Assembly (NCBI GenBank): GCA_002717685.1
Contig: PBBK01000007.1
Location: 16,571 to 24,628, forward strand
DNA from: Gammaproteobacteria bacterium
GTDB taxonomy: Bacteria; Pseudomonadota; Gammaproteobacteria; Woeseiales; Woeseiaceae
Length of the DNA stretch: 8,058 nt
Direction of reading: 5' to 3'
Shown here: positions 6,839 through 8,058 of the stretch, piece by piece
Position numbering within the stretch: the stretch's first letter is position 1
Layout of the letters: every line of letters starts with the position of its first letter
Notes under the pieces: model-generated
What the model was told of the DNA's origin: nothing
Seen by the model: the letters and a program-made list of their open reading frames with translations, nothing else
Databases searched by the model: none
Program-made: the position numbers and the translations under genes

Positions 6839-7345
6839 TTACATTTTCTCAATTCTAAGCATATCACTATCTAGATTTTCTAATAATTCTTTTGCAAAAC
6901 CTAATCCTGGTATCTCTATGTCAGAAGTAATTTCAAGCATTGGTATTAAAACAAAATTTCTTTTTGAAATTCCTGGGTGTGGGACAACCAAATTAGGTTT
7001 ATTAATAACCTCATTATCATAGAGCAATAAGTCCAAATCTAGAGTGCGCGGACCCCACCGTGGTAATGTGCGATCACGATTGTGATTATCCTCAATTTCA
7101 TTCAATTTTTCTAACAAAAGACTAGGATTTAAGTTTGTATAGACTAATACTACTGCATTTATAAAATCAGGTTGATCAGAATTATCCAAAGGAGCTGAAC
7201 GATATAATGAAGATTGCGCCTTAATTATAATTTCTTTTGTTTGGTTTATAGAGTTAATTCCGCTCATCACTTGATCTTTGGGTGATTTGAAATTACTACC
7301 AATTCCGATATAAACGAACTTACCCTTTGTGCTGTTAATATTCAT
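6839..7345 (-). CDS. folK: 2-amino-4-hydroxy-6-hydroxymethyldihydropteridine pyrophosphokinase (HPPK)
   Basis: Transfers pyrophosphate from ATP to 6-hydroxymethyl-7,8-dihydropterin, the step before FolP in folate synthesis. The 168 residues compare with about 159 in E. coli FolK. IGIGSN is at 13-18, SSLYRSAPLDNSDQPDFINAVV at 45-66 matches the pterin-contacting strand and loop, and RWGPRTLDLDLLLYD is at 96-110, where D103 and D105 are the expected magnesium ligands and R90/R92 lie in the catalytic loop. VPHPGISKRNFVLIPMLEI at 121-139 completes the signature. It is the first gene of the folK-kinase-panB-panC operon. Its product feeds the folate cofactor pool that PanB draws on. The ATG at 7345 has no upstream Shine-Dalgarno. 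The predicted leader is about 60 bases and contains a dyad at 7355-7388. In several other gammaproteobacteria pcnB precedes folK; here a divergent tRNA gene lies there instead. Confidence 0.97.
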   Translation of the reverse strand: MNINSTKGKFVYIGIGSNFKSPKDQVMSGINSINQTKEIIIKAQSSLYRSAPLDNSDQPDFINAVVLVYTNLNPSLLLEKLNEIEDNHNRDRTLPRWGPRTLDLDLLLYDNEVINKPNLVVPHPGISKRNFVLIPMLEITSDIEIPGLGFAKELLENLDSDMLRIEKM

Positions 7346-7354
7346 ACTGTTAAT

Positions 7355-7388
7355 GTGATATTAAGAACAATTTTTAATTATTTATCAC
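7355..7388. repeat. inverted repeat in the folK leader
   Basis: GTGATA (7355-7360) and TATCAC (7383-7388) are perfect inverted arms 22 bases apart. An inner TTAA/TTAA pair (7361-7364 with 7374-7377) can extend the stem with a five-base bulge on one side. In the folK message the structure would end about nine bases before the ATG. It lacks a T-run, so it is not a terminator. The arms resemble neither a CRP site (wrong spacing) nor any riboswitch I recognise. Confidence 0.4.
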
Positions 7389-7416
7389 TTGAGGATTTGA
7401 TTTATGATCTTATAAT
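7389..7416 (+). promoter_or_regulatory. candidate promoter for tRNA-Glu
   Basis: TTGAGG (7389-7394, 4 of 6) and a perfect TATAAT (7411-7416) are separated by 16 bases. Transcription would begin near 7423, giving a 5' leader of about 32 bases for RNase P to remove. The region just after the -10 is AT-rich, without the GC-rich discriminator of stringently controlled tRNA promoters. The -10 overlaps the opposing folK -10. Confidence 0.5.
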
Positions 7417-7441
7417 AATAATTTAATTAATTTCAGGTCAA
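7412..7441 (-). promoter_or_regulatory. candidate promoter for the folK-panBC operon
   Basis: On the minus strand TTGACC (7441-7436, 5 of 6) is followed after 18 bases by TATTAT (7417-7412, 5 of 6). Transcription would start near 7405, giving a leader of about 60 bases before the folK ATG. The element faces away from, and overlaps, the tRNA-Glu -10. Confidence 0.45.
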
Positions 7442-7454
7442 TTTCACTATCAAT

Positions 7455-7530
7455 GCTCCCTTCGTCTAGTGGTTCAGGACGCCGCCCTCTCAAGGCGGTA
7501 ACAGGGGTTCAAATCCCCTAGGGAGTACCA
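7455..7530 (+). tRNA. tRNA-Glu, anticodon CUC, CCA encoded
   Basis: A full 76-base cloverleaf reads GAG codons. The acceptor GCTCCCT (7455-7461) pairs with AGGGAGT (7520-7526), with a G1-U72 wobble at the end and C2-G71 next. The D arm has GTC/GAC. The anticodon stem CCGCC/GGCGG (7482-7486, 7494-7498) closes the loop CTCTCAA, placing CTC at 7489-7491. The T arm AGGGG/CCCCT closes TTCAAAT (7508-7514). The discriminator is A (7527), followed by an encoded CCA. The body closely resembles E. coli tRNA-Glu, whose anticodon is UUC and whose acceptor begins G1-C72, U2-A71. The UUC isoacceptor needed for GAA codons must be elsewhere. No intrinsic terminator is evident downstream. Confidence 0.97.
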
Positions 7531-7695
7531 GAATAAATTAGGAAAAATTTTAATTTAAGACGTATATCCACTTTTATTCCTTGATAGAAAATTTTTGTTG
7601 CAAGAAAAATCCTTTGTAAATCTCTAGTTATAGATTGCAATGCTATTCCCAGGAATAATTAAAACATCATTTGTAGCTAATAATCACGCATTTGA

Positions 7696-8058
7696 CTACA
7701 AGCCAGTAAGCGCTCCATACAAACCACCAATAGATAATATTGCAATAGCTAAAGCACCTAGCCCAAAACCTAGAGATCGAGTTTTTGGATCTTTAAGGTA
7801 TGCGCTACGATACAAAATTCTCCCAACTAAAAATAAAATACCGACTCCTGAGCCAACGTAAACATCCATAAAAAAACCAAATATCCATAATGCGGGGATA
7901 AAAATGATGAGCTGTTCAATCGTATTTTGGTGGACACGATAATGTCTTTCGAAATCTTCATTACCAGATGTTAATGGCGCCATGACTCCGTACTTCATTC
8001 TTGCTCTACCGACCTGAATAGCAAAAAAATATGCTTGTATGAGTGATAGTATTGTTAC
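7696..8058 (-). CDS. MAPEG family membrane protein (5'-truncated by window edge)
   Basis: The reading frame is open from the right edge to the TAG at 7696-7698 (120 codons). The methionine at 7998 is internal, because the twenty codons before it encode a hydrophobic first helix (AYFFAIQVGRARM) typical of the family. The visible order is: end of helix 1; the cytosolic loop KYGVMAPLTSGNEDFERHYRVHQNTIEQL carrying the MAPEG signature (ERxxRxxxNTxEQ); a helix at LIIFIPALWIFGFF; a third helix around SGVGILFLVGRILYRSAYL; and a final glycine-rich helix to the C-terminus. MAPEG proteins are integral membrane proteins; eukaryotic members are glutathione or leukotriene enzymes, but the bacterial branch is mostly uncharacterised and I assign no substrate. 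Its gene converges on tRNA-Glu across 165 bases with nothing recognisable. Confidence 0.9.
   Translation of the reverse strand, partial: VTILSLIQAYFFAIQVGRARMKYGVMAPLTSGNEDFERHYRVHQNTIEQLIIFIPALWIFGFFMDVYVGSGVGILFLVGRILYRSAYLKDPKTRSLGFGLGALAIAILSIGGLYGALTGL

Noticed and set aside
6798..7022. 74-codon plus-strand reading frame
   Set aside because: It is antisense to the folK C-terminus and the kinase N-terminus, both well supported.
7535..7556. Hairpin AAATTA/TAATTT as a tRNA-Glu terminator
   Set aside because: The stem is six A-T pairs with a ten-base loop and no T-run follows. It is too weak to call.
7644..7657. Inverted repeat TATTCC/GGAATA as a terminator for the MAPEG gene
   Set aside because: The usable stem is five pairs, and on the minus strand no T-run follows it.
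7640..7861. 73-codon plus-strand reading frame after tRNA-Glu
   Set aside because: Most of it is antisense to the MAPEG gene, whose signature is clear. No ribosome site or motif supports it.
7998..8058. MAPEG gene starting at the ATG at 7998
   Set aside because: The frame stays open to the window edge and the upstream codons encode the family's first membrane helix, so this methionine is internal.
1..8058. Mobile element, CRISPR array, toxin-antitoxin, defence or biosynthetic system
   Set aside because: Every reading frame over 100 codons with support is a recognisable housekeeping or family gene, gaps are short, and no terminal inverted repeats, spaced repeats or transposase motifs are visible.

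Overview
The window comes from an AT-rich (about one third G+C, judged by eye), gene-dense bacterial chromosome, most likely gammaproteobacterial. The strongest reason is the left half: an AmiB-type amidase, tsaE and a fused nnr gene run leftwards, with queG divergent from nnr. That is the gene order of the Escherichia coli queG/nnr-tsaE-amiB-(mutL-miaA-hfq) locus. All three stop codons are used as stops, so the standard bacterial code applies. The species cannot be fixed from this window. A streamlined, AT-rich marine or host-associated gammaproteobacterium is a reasonable guess, no more.

Layout. 1-1196 (-): amiB, with its C-terminus cut by the left edge just as a LysM domain appears to begin. 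1309-1788 (-): tsaE, joined to nnr by an ATGA overlap. 1785-3272 (-): bifunctional nnr. 3273-3309: a 37-base divergent control region. 3310-4386 (+): queG, convergent with panC across a 2-base gap. 4389-7345 (-): a second compact operon transcribed folK, deoxynucleoside kinase, panB, panC. 7346-7454: divergent control region between folK and a tRNA gene. 7455-7530 (+): tRNA-Glu(CUC). 7531-7695: 165 bases with no gene or convincing terminator. 7696-8058 (-): a MAPEG-family membrane protein whose N-terminus is cut by the right edge.

Functions. The left operon combines cell-wall splitting at division (amiB), tRNA t6A37 synthesis (tsaE) and repair of damaged NAD(P)H (nnr). Divergent queG finishes queuosine in tRNA. 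The right operon makes pantoate and pantothenate for CoA (panB, panC), carries one step of folate synthesis (folK), and includes a deoxynucleoside salvage kinase. FolK product feeds the folate pool, and PanB uses 5,10-methylene-tetrahydrofolate, which is a metabolic reason for the pairing. All recognised coding regions look intact and housekeeping.

I found no mobile element, CRISPR array, toxin-antitoxin pair, defence island or novel multi-gene system. What deserves a second look is regulatory and small in scale: two divergent gene pairs whose opposing -10 elements overlap, a possible leaderless nnr mRNA, few Shine-Dalgarno sites, a tandem repeat before panB, a dyad in the folK leader, and an unusual acceptor end on the tRNA-Glu.
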